Shown here in pieces: positions 47,589 through 56,259 of a stretch of 64,000 nt of DNA (position 1 is the first letter of the stretch; each line of letters begins with the position of its first letter). The notes under the pieces were generated by a model. That model searched no databases, was not told the DNA's origin, and saw only the letters and a list, made by a program, of their open reading frames with translations. The stretch is from Cystobacter fuscus (GTDB lineage Bacteria > Myxococcota > Myxococcia > Myxococcales > Myxococcaceae): NCBI RefSeq assembly GCF_002305875.1, contig NZ_CP022098.1, positions 9,858,001 through 9,922,000 of the forward strand. The letters are read 5' to 3'. A program made the translations under genes and the position numbers.

Positions 47589-49410
47589 GTCTGTGCTCTT
47601 CCTCTTTCGTGTTCTTGGGCCAAAGCGAAAACCTGGCGCGCGCCCACCAGGAGCGGGTCACCTGCAGCCCCAGGCGTAGACGCGCTCCCATCGACCCGGC
47701 GGTGCGCGACCCTTCCCGCCCGAGCTTGCCTTCCAGGTACTGCCGACGAGCCTTGCCGCGCTGGAGCTTGCCCGACGAGGTCTTGGGAATCGCCCCGGGC
47801 GGCAGACAGACCACGTCCGCCGGTGGAACGCCGATCACGCGCTTCACCGTCGCGGCGACCTCGGCCTTGAGCGCCTCCGCGTTGTCGCTACGCGTCTCCA
47901 ACATCACCACCACGCCCTCGGTGTCCTCGACGCGAACCGCCACCGCGATGGTCGTGCCGACGCGCACGCCCGGCAGCTTGTTGACCTCCCATTCGATCGT
48001 CTGCGGGCTGATGTTGCGGCCGCGGATGATGATGAGATCCTTCGCGCGCCCCACCACGTAGAGTTCACCGTCCACGAGGTAGCCGAGGTCGCCCGTCCGA
48101 AGCCATCCGTCAGCGTCGATGAGCGTCTCGGCACCACCCTCCTGATACCCCTCCATCACCGACGGGCCGCGGAACAGGATCTCCCCGCGCACGCCGTCCG
48201 CGCACGTCGCTCCCTTCTCGTCGACGACGCGCAGCTCGTGCCCGGGGATGACCTTGCCGCAGCCGATGTGGTGCTCGACTTCTCCACCGTCGGCGGGCAT
48301 GGACACACCGTCGTCGCGGAAGCGCCCGGCGTCGAGCGTGCGCACCTTCATCGGCTCGGTCGACTTCTTCATGCTGATCGCCAGCATCGATTCCGCCAGA
48401 CCGTACGCGGGAAGGAGCACGTCGGGGCGCAGCCCGGTGCGCGCGAACTTGTCGGTGAAGCGCTTCAGGGTGTCGTAATGCAACGGCTCCGCGCCAACGC
48501 CGAGGGCACGAACATTCCCCAGCGACCACCGCTCGAGATCCTCGTCCCTGGCGACGCGCGTCAGCCACCCGTACGCGAAGTTCGGGGCGAAGGAGACGGT
48601 CGCCTTCCGGCGGTGGATCGTCTCCATCCAGCACTCCGGACGCTTGAGGAAGCGCAGCGTGGGGATGAACGTCACCTCCACCTGCCAGTAGAGCGGCCCG
48701 AGCACGAAACCAATCAATCCCATGTCGTGCTGGAGCGGAAGCCAGCTCACACCGGTGTCGACCCCGGGCTGCATGGAAAGAGCCGAACCCATGAAGCCAT
48801 GGATGTTGGCGATGAGCGTGCTGTGGGTCGCCCTCACCCCTTTGGGCGTCCCCGTCGAGCCCGACGTGTACTGCAGAAACACCAGGTCCTCCGGTGCCAC
48901 CAACACCTCGCGCAACGCCGACGCGTCCGCCACGAGGGACGATGTCTCGACCACGCGCGCGAGGTTCGGCACGCGCTCGACGAATGCCCAGAAGATGCTG
49001 GACAGCCCGGCGCTCACCGCGAGCACCGTCGTGCCCGATGACGCGAGGATCGCCGCCGCCTGCCGTGTGTAGCTTTCGAGGTTGCCGAGGTGCACCGGCG
49101 GATAGAGCGGCACCGGGACGATACCGACGCGTAACGCGCCGAGGAACGTCGCGATGAAGTCCTCGGGATCGATGACCACCATTCCCAGACGATCGCCCTT
49201 CTTCATTCCCAGCGCCTGCAGCGCCGCGCCCCTCCGGCGGCTCTCGGCGTGAAGTGCTGGAAACGCAACAAAACGCTCCTCGCCACGCTCGTTCTGGAAG
49301 GTGAATCCGCGCGTCGCCGGAGCCTCGTCCAACCTGAGCAAGGCTTCGTGCAGGGTACGGCTTTCGTGTACGCCCTCGACCCGCGCGAGGAGACCATGAC
49401 TTTGTTTCAT
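47581..49410 (-). CDS. fatty-acyl-AMP ligase (FAAL-like)
   Basis: Protein of 609 residues. AMP-ligase motifs are YTSGSTGTPKG, WLPLQHDMGLIGF (a FAAL-type segment), YGLAESMLA, GWLRTGDLGY and the C-terminal KTSSGKLQRGK. Residues from about 560 form a basic, Trp/Arg-rich tail not usual in the family. FAALs transfer acyl-AMP to the phosphopantetheine of a carrier instead of CoA. It is coupled to the downstream ACP gene and divergent from the acyl-ACP desaturase gene, with a 124-base AT-richer region between. Confidence 0.92.
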   Translation of the reverse strand: MKQSHGLLARVEGVHESRTLHEALLRLDEAPATRGFTFQNERGEERFVAFPALHAESRRRGAALQALGMKKGDRLGMVVIDPEDFIATFLGALRVGIVPVPLYPPVHLGNLESYTRQAAAILASSGTTVLAVSAGLSSIFWAFVERVPNLARVVETSSLVADASALREVLVAPEDLVFLQYTSGSTGTPKGVRATHSTLIANIHGFMGSALSMQPGVDTGVSWLPLQHDMGLIGFVLGPLYWQVEVTFIPTLRFLKRPECWMETIHRRKATVSFAPNFAYGWLTRVARDEDLERWSLGNVRALGVGAEPLHYDTLKRFTDKFARTGLRPDVLLPAYGLAESMLAISMKKSTEPMKVRTLDAGRFRDDGVSMPADGGEVEHHIGCGKVIPGHELRVVDEKGATCADGVRGEILFRGPSVMEGYQEGGAETLIDADGWLRTGDLGYLVDGELYVVGRAKDLIIIRGRNISPQTIEWEVNKLPGVRVGTTIAVAVRVEDTEGVVVMLETRSDNAEALKAEVAATVKRVIGVPPADVVCLPPGAIPKTSSGKLQRGKARRQYLEGKLGREGSRTAGSMGARLRLGLQVTRSWWARARFSLWPKNTKEEEHRHE

Positions 49411-49534
49411 TACCCCCCCAGGCAGAACATCCCCTCGGGTCGGAGGATCATCGTTGGATTATGAAAGGAAATCTAATTCCAATGGCGTGTGTCGCGCAAC
49501 TGCAATAAATACTCCCTGTGAATAGGGGGCCGCC

Positions 49535-50353
49535 ATGAGTGGATCAGTCCGATTCCGAGAAGAAGTCTACAGGATGTACATGAGCTTCTTCGAGACCGCC
49601 GAGAAGAAGCGGCGCTGGAGCGTGTACGACGACATCCCGTGGGATCGGCTGGATCCGTCGGCCTACGACGAGGGGCGCGCGATGAACGCCGAGACGTTCT
49701 GCGGCGTCGAACTCTACCTCCCCGATTATCTCGGCCAGGGCGTCAACCTCGTGCGCGAGAACTTCGGCCGGGCGTGGTTCCAGGCGAACTGGGGCTACGA
49801 GGAATCCAAGCACGGCCTCGCGTTGCGGATGTATCTCCTCAAGACCGGACTGCGCACCGAGGAGCAGCTGCGCGGCCTCGAGGACGCCATCGCGGCCCGG
49901 CCCTGGCGCCTTCCCTGGGACACGCCCCGCCGGATGACCTGTTACGGCGCCATCCAGGAGGCGAGCACACTCCTCGCCTACGCACGCCAGCTCGAGGACG
50001 CGCAGGCCGGCAAGGACGAGGTGCTCGCGACCATCTATCGCCTCATCGCGCGCGACGAGGCGGCGCACCAGCAGTTCTACCGCGCCGTCCTCAAGCTCGA
50101 ACTCGAGGAGCACCGCCACGAGACGTTGGAGGATCTCGCCCTGGTGTCCGTCGGCTTCCGCATGCCGGCGATCGATCTCCTCCCCGACTCGGAGCGGCGA
50201 GTCGAGACGCTGCGCATGCACAACAGCTTCAATCGCTGGGGCTTCTTCCTGAAGGTCTGGATGCCGCTCCTCAAACTCCTGGGCGTGTCGCGCCAGGAGT
50301 TCGCGGAGTATCAACGGCGAGCCATTGATCAGACGCACGATCAGGCTAGCTGA
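49535..50353 (+). CDS. soluble acyl-ACP desaturase-like di-iron protein
   Basis: Protein of 272 residues of the ferritin-like superfamily. The metal ligands match the stearoyl-ACP desaturase set in identity and spacing: Glu53, Glu90-x-x-His93 (EESKH), Glu142 and Glu175-x-x-His178 (EAAH). This fits a soluble desaturase that acts on an acyl-carrier-protein. RBS AGGGGG lies before the ATG. It is divergent from the acyl-AMP ligase/ACP pair, and its end overlaps the acyl-CoA oxidase-like gene by 8 bases. Position of the double bond and chain length cannot be read from the sequence. Confidence 0.87.
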   Translation: MSGSVRFREEVYRMYMSFFETAEKKRRWSVYDDIPWDRLDPSAYDEGRAMNAETFCGVELYLPDYLGQGVNLVRENFGRAWFQANWGYEESKHGLALRMYLLKTGLRTEEQLRGLEDAIAARPWRLPWDTPRRMTCYGAIQEASTLLAYARQLEDAQAGKDEVLATIYRLIARDEAAHQQFYRAVLKLELEEHRHETLEDLALVSVGFRMPAIDLLPDSERRVETLRMHNSFNRWGFFLKVWMPLLKLLGVSRQEFAEYQRRAIDQTHDQAS

Positions 50354-52253
50354 ACTTCCCCGGCAGGTCGGCCATCAGATCCGCCGCCGGGAGCAGCACC
50401 TCCGGAATCCCGAAGGAATCCACCAACAGATCGAGCTTCGGTGCCAGTCGCTGCGAGTACTCGAGCACCGTGCGCTCGACGAAGAGCGCGGAGAGTTCGA
50501 GCGAGCCGTCGGAGACATCCCGGTACCAGCCGAGGTTCGCCGACACCGTTGACCACCCGTACAGCTCGCACAGCTCCGTCAGGATGTCCTTCGCCGGGCC
50601 CGGCGCGCAGGTGCCAATGACGCGCAGGAACTGCTTGTGCGTCTCGCGAATCGCGTACGCGCGACCGAGTTCGATCGCGAACGTCAGGATCTCGTTCCAG
50701 GCGTCGGCGCGACTCAGTCCCTCGCCCATGTGCTTCATGAACTCGCCGCGCGTGTAGTCGAGAAGCTGGGTGAACCGCGCCGCGAACAACTCCTGGTGCT
50801 TCACGCAGGTGGCCGAGCAGCTGGAGGCATCGGGCTCGGCGGCCTCCTTGAACGGACCTTTGCCCCCGGCGAAGTCCTCGAGCAGGATCCGCCCCGCGTA
50901 CTGAAACAGCACCACGTTGTCACCGGCCGCGTGCGCGAAGCCGTGCATGTCGAGCTGTGCCCGGGCGATCTTGTTGATGTGCCGGAACGAGTGCACACCG
51001 CAGCACTCGCGCGCGTTCTGGATGACCCGTGTCGCCGCCTCGTACGAATAGGCCTTGAACGACGCACAGAGGGGTTGGAGCGGCGTGGGCAGCGGCTCGG
51101 GCATGGTGACATCCGCCTCGAGGTGGAGGCGCTCGAGCATGAACGCGACCGCGTACGACTCGGCGACGCCGGGCACCAATCGCCGCTTGTGGCTGCTGTA
51201 TTCGATGATGGGACGTTCCGGGCCACCGCGCGGTCCGAACTGGCGCCGCTCCTTGCCATAACGCGCCGCCACGGCGAGGGCGATCTTCATGCCCGCCACC
51301 GCGAAGGGAACGAGCCGCTCGATCATCAGCGGTGAGATCTGCGCGCGGAAGAGCTCACCCGGCGAATCGAACGACGTCACATACTTCCCTTCCGCCGTCA
51401 CGTCCGCGAAGCGGTTGAGCAGGTTCTCGCGCGGGATGCGCACCTGCTCGAACATCGCCCCGCCGATTCCGACGCCGTTCAAGCCAATCAGCCAATCGAC
51501 GTCGCTGATCTTCACGCCCGGCAGCGGGCGTCCCTCTTCATCTCGCACCGGCACCAGGAACGAGTGGATTCCCTTGCATTCCCCGTCGGGCATGTAGAGC
51601 TGCGCCATGACCGTGACGACCCGCGCGTTCCAGGCGAGCAGCGCGATCGCCCACTTCGCGTCGCGCCAGCTCGGCGTGTTGATGATGAACTCGCCGCGCT
51701 CGGCATCGTACGTCGCGGTGGTGCCGAGACCCGCGAGATTGCTGCCGTGTCCGACCTCGGTCATGCAGAAGCAACCCGGGAGCCTGAAGTCATCGGCGAC
51801 GTCGACCAGGGCGCGATGCCGCTCGGTGCCGAGGAAGACCAGGCTTCCACCGAAGATGAGGAAGTGCCCGAACAACGTGGCCGCGACGCTTCCGTCGATC
51901 CAACACGAGTGCTCGCAGAACTTCATGTACTCGGACGGCTTCTGGTTCAACTCGGCCAGGGACAGCAGGCCCGCCTGGAGAAGCTTGCGCACCATGAAGT
52001 GCGTCTTCTCGCGAAACCCATCGAGGTCCTCGTTCTGGAACGACAGTGACGGATCCCAATGCTCCTCGAAGTACCTGCGCAGCTTCCAGGCATACTCGGG
52101 GCGAGTGCTGTTCAGGATGCGGTAGAGTTGATCCTCGACCGAGGGCTCGGGAGCTAGGAGGGGCTGCATAGTCATTATGGGGGCCTCGCTGTGTCGACTA
52201 TCGAGAACAGTTTCATCCGCGACAAGACCGGTACACAAATCTTTGTTCATCAC
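50346..52253 (-). CDS. acyl-CoA oxidase/dehydrogenase-like flavoprotein
   Basis: Protein of 635 residues (609 if the ATG at 52175 is used). The FAD-binding motif GCFCMTEVGHGSNL (about 160-175) and the following WAIALLAWNARVV segment are those of acyl-CoA oxidases and dehydrogenases. The C-terminal half (about 430-630) has the second helical domain of the oxidase type (ECCGVHSFRHIN, LLEDFAGGKGPFKEAA). Either it oxidises acyl-CoA to enoyl-CoA or acts on the carrier-bound chain of the neighbouring ACP. No obvious lost catalytic residue. The start at 52253 has AAGGA nearby; GAGG precedes the shorter start. Confidence 0.88.
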   Translation of the reverse strand: MMNKDLCTGLVADETVLDSRHSEAPIMTMQPLLAPEPSVEDQLYRILNSTRPEYAWKLRRYFEEHWDPSLSFQNEDLDGFREKTHFMVRKLLQAGLLSLAELNQKPSEYMKFCEHSCWIDGSVAATLFGHFLIFGGSLVFLGTERHRALVDVADDFRLPGCFCMTEVGHGSNLAGLGTTATYDAERGEFIINTPSWRDAKWAIALLAWNARVVTVMAQLYMPDGECKGIHSFLVPVRDEEGRPLPGVKISDVDWLIGLNGVGIGGAMFEQVRIPRENLLNRFADVTAEGKYVTSFDSPGELFRAQISPLMIERLVPFAVAGMKIALAVAARYGKERRQFGPRGGPERPIIEYSSHKRRLVPGVAESYAVAFMLERLHLEADVTMPEPLPTPLQPLCASFKAYSYEAATRVIQNARECCGVHSFRHINKIARAQLDMHGFAHAAGDNVVLFQYAGRILLEDFAGGKGPFKEAAEPDASSCSATCVKHQELFAARFTQLLDYTRGEFMKHMGEGLSRADAWNEILTFAIELGRAYAIRETHKQFLRVIGTCAPGPAKDILTELCELYGWSTVSANLGWYRDVSDGSLELSALFVERTVLEYSQRLAPKLDLLVDSFGIPEVLLPAADLMADLPGKFS

Positions 52254-52394
52254 GGAACGTCCTTCGCGGTTGTTCCTCCCGGGTCAACCCGCTATCTTCG
52301 AGACCATCACTCACGAGGGGGGAGCAAGCAGTGTGAACAGCCTCCGGCATGACCTGGAAGCCCGGCCACGCTGGGACTCGTGAAGGAGACATCC

Positions 52395-53282
52395 ATGGAC
52401 ACTCCGACGCAGAAGTCGACGAACATCCGCGAACACGACATCACCTTCAACGCGACGGACGGCTTCCCACTCTCCGGGCGGCTCCTCGTTCCGGAGCGGC
52501 CGACCGCGGCGGTCCTCCTCTCCCCGGCGACCGGGTTGCCCAAGGAGTTCTACCTCCATTTCATGCGCTATGGCGCGGAGCGCGGCGCGGCGTGCCTCGT
52601 CTACGACTACCGCGGCGTCGCCGCCTCGGCGCCCAAGGACCTGCGCGCCTTCAAGATGGATACCCCGGATTGGGGACGCCTCGACATGACCGCCGCGCTC
52701 GAGCGCTTGATCGAAGCCGCGCCGGGCGTTCCCGTGATTCACGTCGCGCACAGCGTCGGTGGGCACATCACGGGGTTCATGCCCAACCATCAGAAAATCA
52801 CCCGGCAGGTCTTCATCGGCGTTGGATTCGGGACCTGGTGGAAGCACCGCTTCCCGAAGCAGCAACTGACGGATCTCTTCTTCTGGTGGATTTATGGGCC
52901 GCTCCAACTGGCGACCAAGGGCTTCATTCCCTCGGGCGGGCTCTGGGGCGGTTCGACCCTGCCCGCCGGCGCGTTCAAGACCTGGCGGCGCTGGTCGCAC
53001 AAGGCGGACTACTTCCGTGGCGAGCTCGGCGACCGATTGAAGCCCCATTACTTCAATGAAATCGCGACGCCGATCCTCTCGTACGTGTTCACGGATGACC
53101 CCCTGACGACCCCCGAAACCGCTCGCGGCTTCCTCGAGTTCATGCCCAAGGCACAGAAAGACGTGCGCGTGCGTCGCCCGGCGGACCTCGGCGTCAAGGC
53201 CCTGCGACATCAGGATGTCTTTCGGCGAAGCAACTCGGCGGCGTGGCCCGAGCTGTGGCGAGCGGTGCTCGAAGGCGCTTGA
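52395..53282 (+). CDS. alpha/beta hydrolase
   Basis: Protein of 295 residues. The nucleophile elbow is HSVGG (HVAHSVGGHITG, about 116-125), and a late acidic pair FTDDP (about 226-230) and His in LRHQD near 270 complete a likely triad. The N-terminal half holds LLSPATGLPKEFY and VYDYRG, typical of YjfP-like or UCP031982-type hydrolases. Start chosen on AAGGAG 6 bases upstream. Divergent from the acyl-CoA oxidase-like gene. Substrate unknown. Confidence 0.85.
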   Translation: MDTPTQKSTNIREHDITFNATDGFPLSGRLLVPERPTAAVLLSPATGLPKEFYLHFMRYGAERGAACLVYDYRGVAASAPKDLRAFKMDTPDWGRLDMTAALERLIEAAPGVPVIHVAHSVGGHITGFMPNHQKITRQVFIGVGFGTWWKHRFPKQQLTDLFFWWIYGPLQLATKGFIPSGGLWGGSTLPAGAFKTWRRWSHKADYFRGELGDRLKPHYFNEIATPILSYVFTDDPLTTPETARGFLEFMPKAQKDVRVRRPADLGVKALRHQDVFRRSNSAAWPELWRAVLEGA

Positions 53283-53376
53283 GAACGACGCCACGTCCTC
53301 CACGGCTCGGGGGACATCACCGCGACTCCCGACGTCCAAGCGGTGAGGCCCCCCGCGGGGATTCAGCCCGGATGGC

Positions 53377-54402
53377 TCAAAGCCCCAGCCAGCACGATTC
53401 GAGGATCATCTGTCCCGGGATGCGCTTGGTCGAGCCCTTGGTCTCGACGGTCAACTCCGCGTCGGTCACCAGCGTGTGATAGATCTGCCTCGTCGTCGCC
53501 GACGGGAAAGACACGAGCGGCGCGTTCCGCTTCGGGTCCGCCGTCACCGAGAGCTGGAGACCGTTGTACGCGAAGCGCATCTCGCCGCCACTGTAGAACT
53601 TGTGGTGTGGGCCCTCTCCCGCTGTCGTGCGGTTCTTGAACCCCAGGCTCTTGTCGAACAGATTGAAACCGCTGAACACCGGCTGGTCCTCATCCTTCTG
53701 CACGTACAGGAACACCCCCGGCGACCCGAACACGTTCCATTCGGGATGGAGGAAATGGCACCAGAACCAGCCCTTCCTGCTGAGACGTTCCGGCGCTTCA
53801 TCGAAACGCCCCTGCTCGTGGTAGGCGTGACCGTCAATGACGACTCGCTCCCCGCCCCAGGACAGCTCACCGCTGGCCTTGCCGCGCGGCACCTGCGAGA
53901 CGTAGCTGAACGCCTCGCTGCTCAGTGCCCCGCCGAGCAGCGCGGCGCGGCCCACCCCGGGCAACGATCCCATCGGAAACGCCGAGAACGGGCTCGTCAC
54001 CGCGCGGACGTCCAGTTGACCCTTCACCTCGTCCAGATCGAACACGAAGCGATACGTCACCGGGTTGGTGTCCTCGCGAACGATGGTCACGCCGGGCACC
54101 TCGAGGCGCAGCCCATCTTTCGAGACGCGCATGCGCGACGAATCCAGCGTCCTGGTCACCGACCGTGACTTGCGGTCCTTGCCGTCCACCATCGCCACGA
54201 ACACCAGCGCATCGTCGAGATTCGCACTGGCCACGTCCGGCCACCACTTCTTCGGCACGAACGCCACGAGCAGCACGCTCCCATCGCTCGTCACGAGGTC
54301 CACGTACCACCATTGCATCTTCGCCTTGTTCTCGAGGAAGTTCTTCTGCTCCAGCTTCCTGAGCGCCCCACCCGATTGAATGCGCCGGTAATCAATGAGC
54401 AT
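53377..54402 (-). CDS. AttH/CrtC-like lipocalin-fold protein
   Basis: Protein of 341 residues. It shows the pattern of the AttH/hydroxyneurosporene-synthase group: an early WWYVDLV, a beta-rich double barrel, and GHAYHEQG (about 190-197) followed by a Trp-rich strand (KGWFWCHFLHPEWN). In the family the barrel binds a hydrophobic chain; CrtC hydrates carotenoids, AttH is of unknown function. No carotenoid genes are near. It is the last gene of module 1, convergent with the alpha/beta hydrolase. Confidence 0.8.
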   Translation of the reverse strand: MLIDYRRIQSGGALRKLEQKNFLENKAKMQWWYVDLVTSDGSVLLVAFVPKKWWPDVASANLDDALVFVAMVDGKDRKSRSVTRTLDSSRMRVSKDGLRLEVPGVTIVREDTNPVTYRFVFDLDEVKGQLDVRAVTSPFSAFPMGSLPGVGRAALLGGALSSEAFSYVSQVPRGKASGELSWGGERVVIDGHAYHEQGRFDEAPERLSRKGWFWCHFLHPEWNVFGSPGVFLYVQKDEDQPVFSGFNLFDKSLGFKNRTTAGEGPHHKFYSGGEMRFAYNGLQLSVTADPKRNAPLVSFPSATTRQIYHTLVTDAELTVETKGSTKRIPGQMILESCWLGL

Positions 54403-54507
54403 GCGCTCAGTCTACACCAAAACCGCCCGCAATGTTTTGTCAGGCACTCCAGATTTGAGTTTCGCACTTTTGGCGGCGTGCAAGCCGATGAGTCGAGGCG
54501 CCGGGCA

Positions 54508-54530
54508 CGAGGAGGTTCTGTCGCTCCTCG
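54508..54530 (-). terminator. hairpin directly after the antiporter stop codon
   Basis: CGAGGAG and CTCCTCG form a perfect 7-bp stem with a 9-base loop, immediately after the TAG of the antiporter gene on the minus strand. No U-tract follows, so efficiency is uncertain. It would close the module 2 operon. Confidence 0.45.
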
Positions 54531-55904
54531 CTAGCCCTGACGCCCGTTGTTGCCTTCATGCATGAGGTCGGGCGCGACGAAATTCCGATCGGCCCCTGGG
54601 ATTCGAGCCGTGGCTCCCTCCTGTCCGGAAGGAACATTCGTCCGAGCGGCGGAGGGAGCACGCGCGGCCTCGGACTCGGGCATTCCACTGAGCAGGGATT
54701 GCCCGCGCCGCAGCACGGCATCCAGCCATGCGCCCGCCGCCTGAGAGGTCAACACCGCCACCGCGACCAGCGTGGTGTAGAAGGCGGGGCTGATGATGCC
54801 GGCATCGAACGCCACGCTGGCCACCGCGATGCCCGGCCCTCCGCGCGCGTTCGTCGCCACGGCGAGGTTGAGGGCATCCGAGCGAGGGAATCCAGCGAGC
54901 CGGGCGCCCAGTCCCACCGAGGCCAGTTTGATGACGCAGGCGACAACGAGGAAGGCGCAGAGCATTCCAGGCGAGAACGCATCGATGAGCGCCAGCTTGT
55001 AGCCGACCAGCGCGAAGTAGAGCGGGATGAAGAGCGCGTTGGAGAGCCCCGCGATGGAGTCCAGCGTCTCCGGGGTGAACGAGGAGCTCCTCGAGGCAGC
55101 CAGGCCGGCGAGGAAACCGGCGAACACCTGGTTGATGTCGAGGAGGTCCGCCACCGCGGCATGGGCCAGGAGCAGCAGGACCACCTGCACCACGGGCGAC
55201 ATGCGCGCGAGCGTCTTCCAGCGCGCCGCTCGCAACCCTCGAAGAACCTGGGGCACCAGCAACAGGCCCACGGCCATGTAGATCAAGGTCGTGGTGATGT
55301 GCCGGACGATGTCGCTCCAGGGCAACGTGCTCGCGCGTGCCAGGGACAGGGCACCGGCCAGCCCCCCCCACAGCGCGATGTCCTCCACCACCGCCACTCC
55401 CAACACGAGCCGCGCGAAGCGCGTATGCATCACCTGGAGATCCTGGAAGATGCGCGAGATGACGGGGATGGAGGTGATGGAGACGGAAATGCCGATGATG
55501 AGCAGGAGCGCCACGGGATGGCCCGCCGGGCCCTGGAACGGCTCCAGGGACAGGCTCATGCCCAGCGCGGTGGCGATGAGGAAGGGGAGCACCGTTCCGA
55601 ACGAGGTCAGCCAGGCAATCTGCCGCCGATCATCCGGGTGGAACAGCGAGTGGATGCCCGCCCCCGAGAGGAACATCAACATCAACAGCCCGAAGGAATA
55701 AAGGAAATCCAGGACCGGCAGGTGGTGGGTTCCAGGCCTTGGAAAGACTTCCAGGCGCCCCAGGAGCGCGGGTCCCGCGAGCACGCCCGCCAGGATTTCT
55801 CCCACCACTCGCGGCTGCCTCAACCGTACGCAGAGAGCACCGAGCAGGTGGGCGATGAGCAACAGGACGAAGAGGAAGAGCACCAGCGATTCTGGCTTGG
55901 GCAT
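54531..55904 (-). CDS. monovalent cation/proton antiporter (CPA2 family)
   Basis: Protein of 457 residues with 12-13 predicted membrane helices. The first segments (LFLFVLLLIAHLLG, RQPRVVGEILAGVLAGPALLG) and later ones (ATNARGGPGIAVASVAFD) are those of KefB/NapA-like CPA2 exchangers. A C-terminal tail of about 60 residues is hydrophilic. It is the last gene on the strand of the module 2 operon, 52 bases after the ferredoxin gene, and may be co-transcribed. No link of ion exchange to the acyl-carrier pathway is obvious. Confidence 0.9.
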   Translation of the reverse strand: MPKPESLVLFLFVLLLIAHLLGALCVRLRQPRVVGEILAGVLAGPALLGRLEVFPRPGTHHLPVLDFLYSFGLLMLMFLSGAGIHSLFHPDDRRQIAWLTSFGTVLPFLIATALGMSLSLEPFQGPAGHPVALLLIIGISVSITSIPVISRIFQDLQVMHTRFARLVLGVAVVEDIALWGGLAGALSLARASTLPWSDIVRHITTTLIYMAVGLLLVPQVLRGLRAARWKTLARMSPVVQVVLLLLAHAAVADLLDINQVFAGFLAGLAASRSSSFTPETLDSIAGLSNALFIPLYFALVGYKLALIDAFSPGMLCAFLVVACVIKLASVGLGARLAGFPRSDALNLAVATNARGGPGIAVASVAFDAGIISPAFYTTLVAVAVLTSQAAGAWLDAVLRRGQSLLSGMPESEAARAPSAARTNVPSGQEGATARIPGADRNFVAPDLMHEGNNGRQG

Positions 55905-55956
55905 GACTGCTGGATCTCCCGCTCGTGAGGGATGGGTCGGACTCGGGTCACAAACG

Positions 55957-56259
55957 CTACGTCAGGGGCCGTATGCTCGCGGAGCCGAGGATCCGCACCT
56001 GGCACGCCAGGCGCACGTTCGGACGTCCCTCGGACACCTCCTCGACGACAATGGCCTCCAACCCCTCCACGGGAGACAGGTTCTCCATGCCCTGCTCGAC
56101 AACGATGGCGCACGTGCCACAAGAAGCCGCGCGGCAGCTGAACATGATGCACGTCTGGTGATGCTCGCAGATGTCGATGAGCCTCTCCCCAGACCTGACC
56201 TTCAGGACCTCGTCCCCGACCTGAAGCTCGATCTCCCGTCCGCCGCGCTCGGAACTCAT
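55957..56259 (-). CDS. [2Fe-2S] ferredoxin
   Basis: Protein of 100 residues with the plant-type cluster motif: four cysteines in SCRAASCGTC (C-x4-C-x2-C) and the later LACQV. No signal peptide. It overlaps the stop of the di-iron oxygenase gene (ATGA), so the two are coupled and it is the natural electron donor of that enzyme. A partner reductase is not in the window. Confidence 0.92.
   Translation of the reverse strand: MSSERGGREIELQVGDEVLKVRSGERLIDICEHHQTCIMFSCRAASCGTCAIVVEQGMENLSPVEGLEAIVVEEVSEGRPNVRLACQVRILGSASIRPLT

Noticed and set aside
46454-49410. Complete OleABCD olefin pathway.
   Set aside because: Only an OleB-like hydrolase is present; the neighbouring ligases are FAAL-like or fused, and no thiolase or reductase was found.
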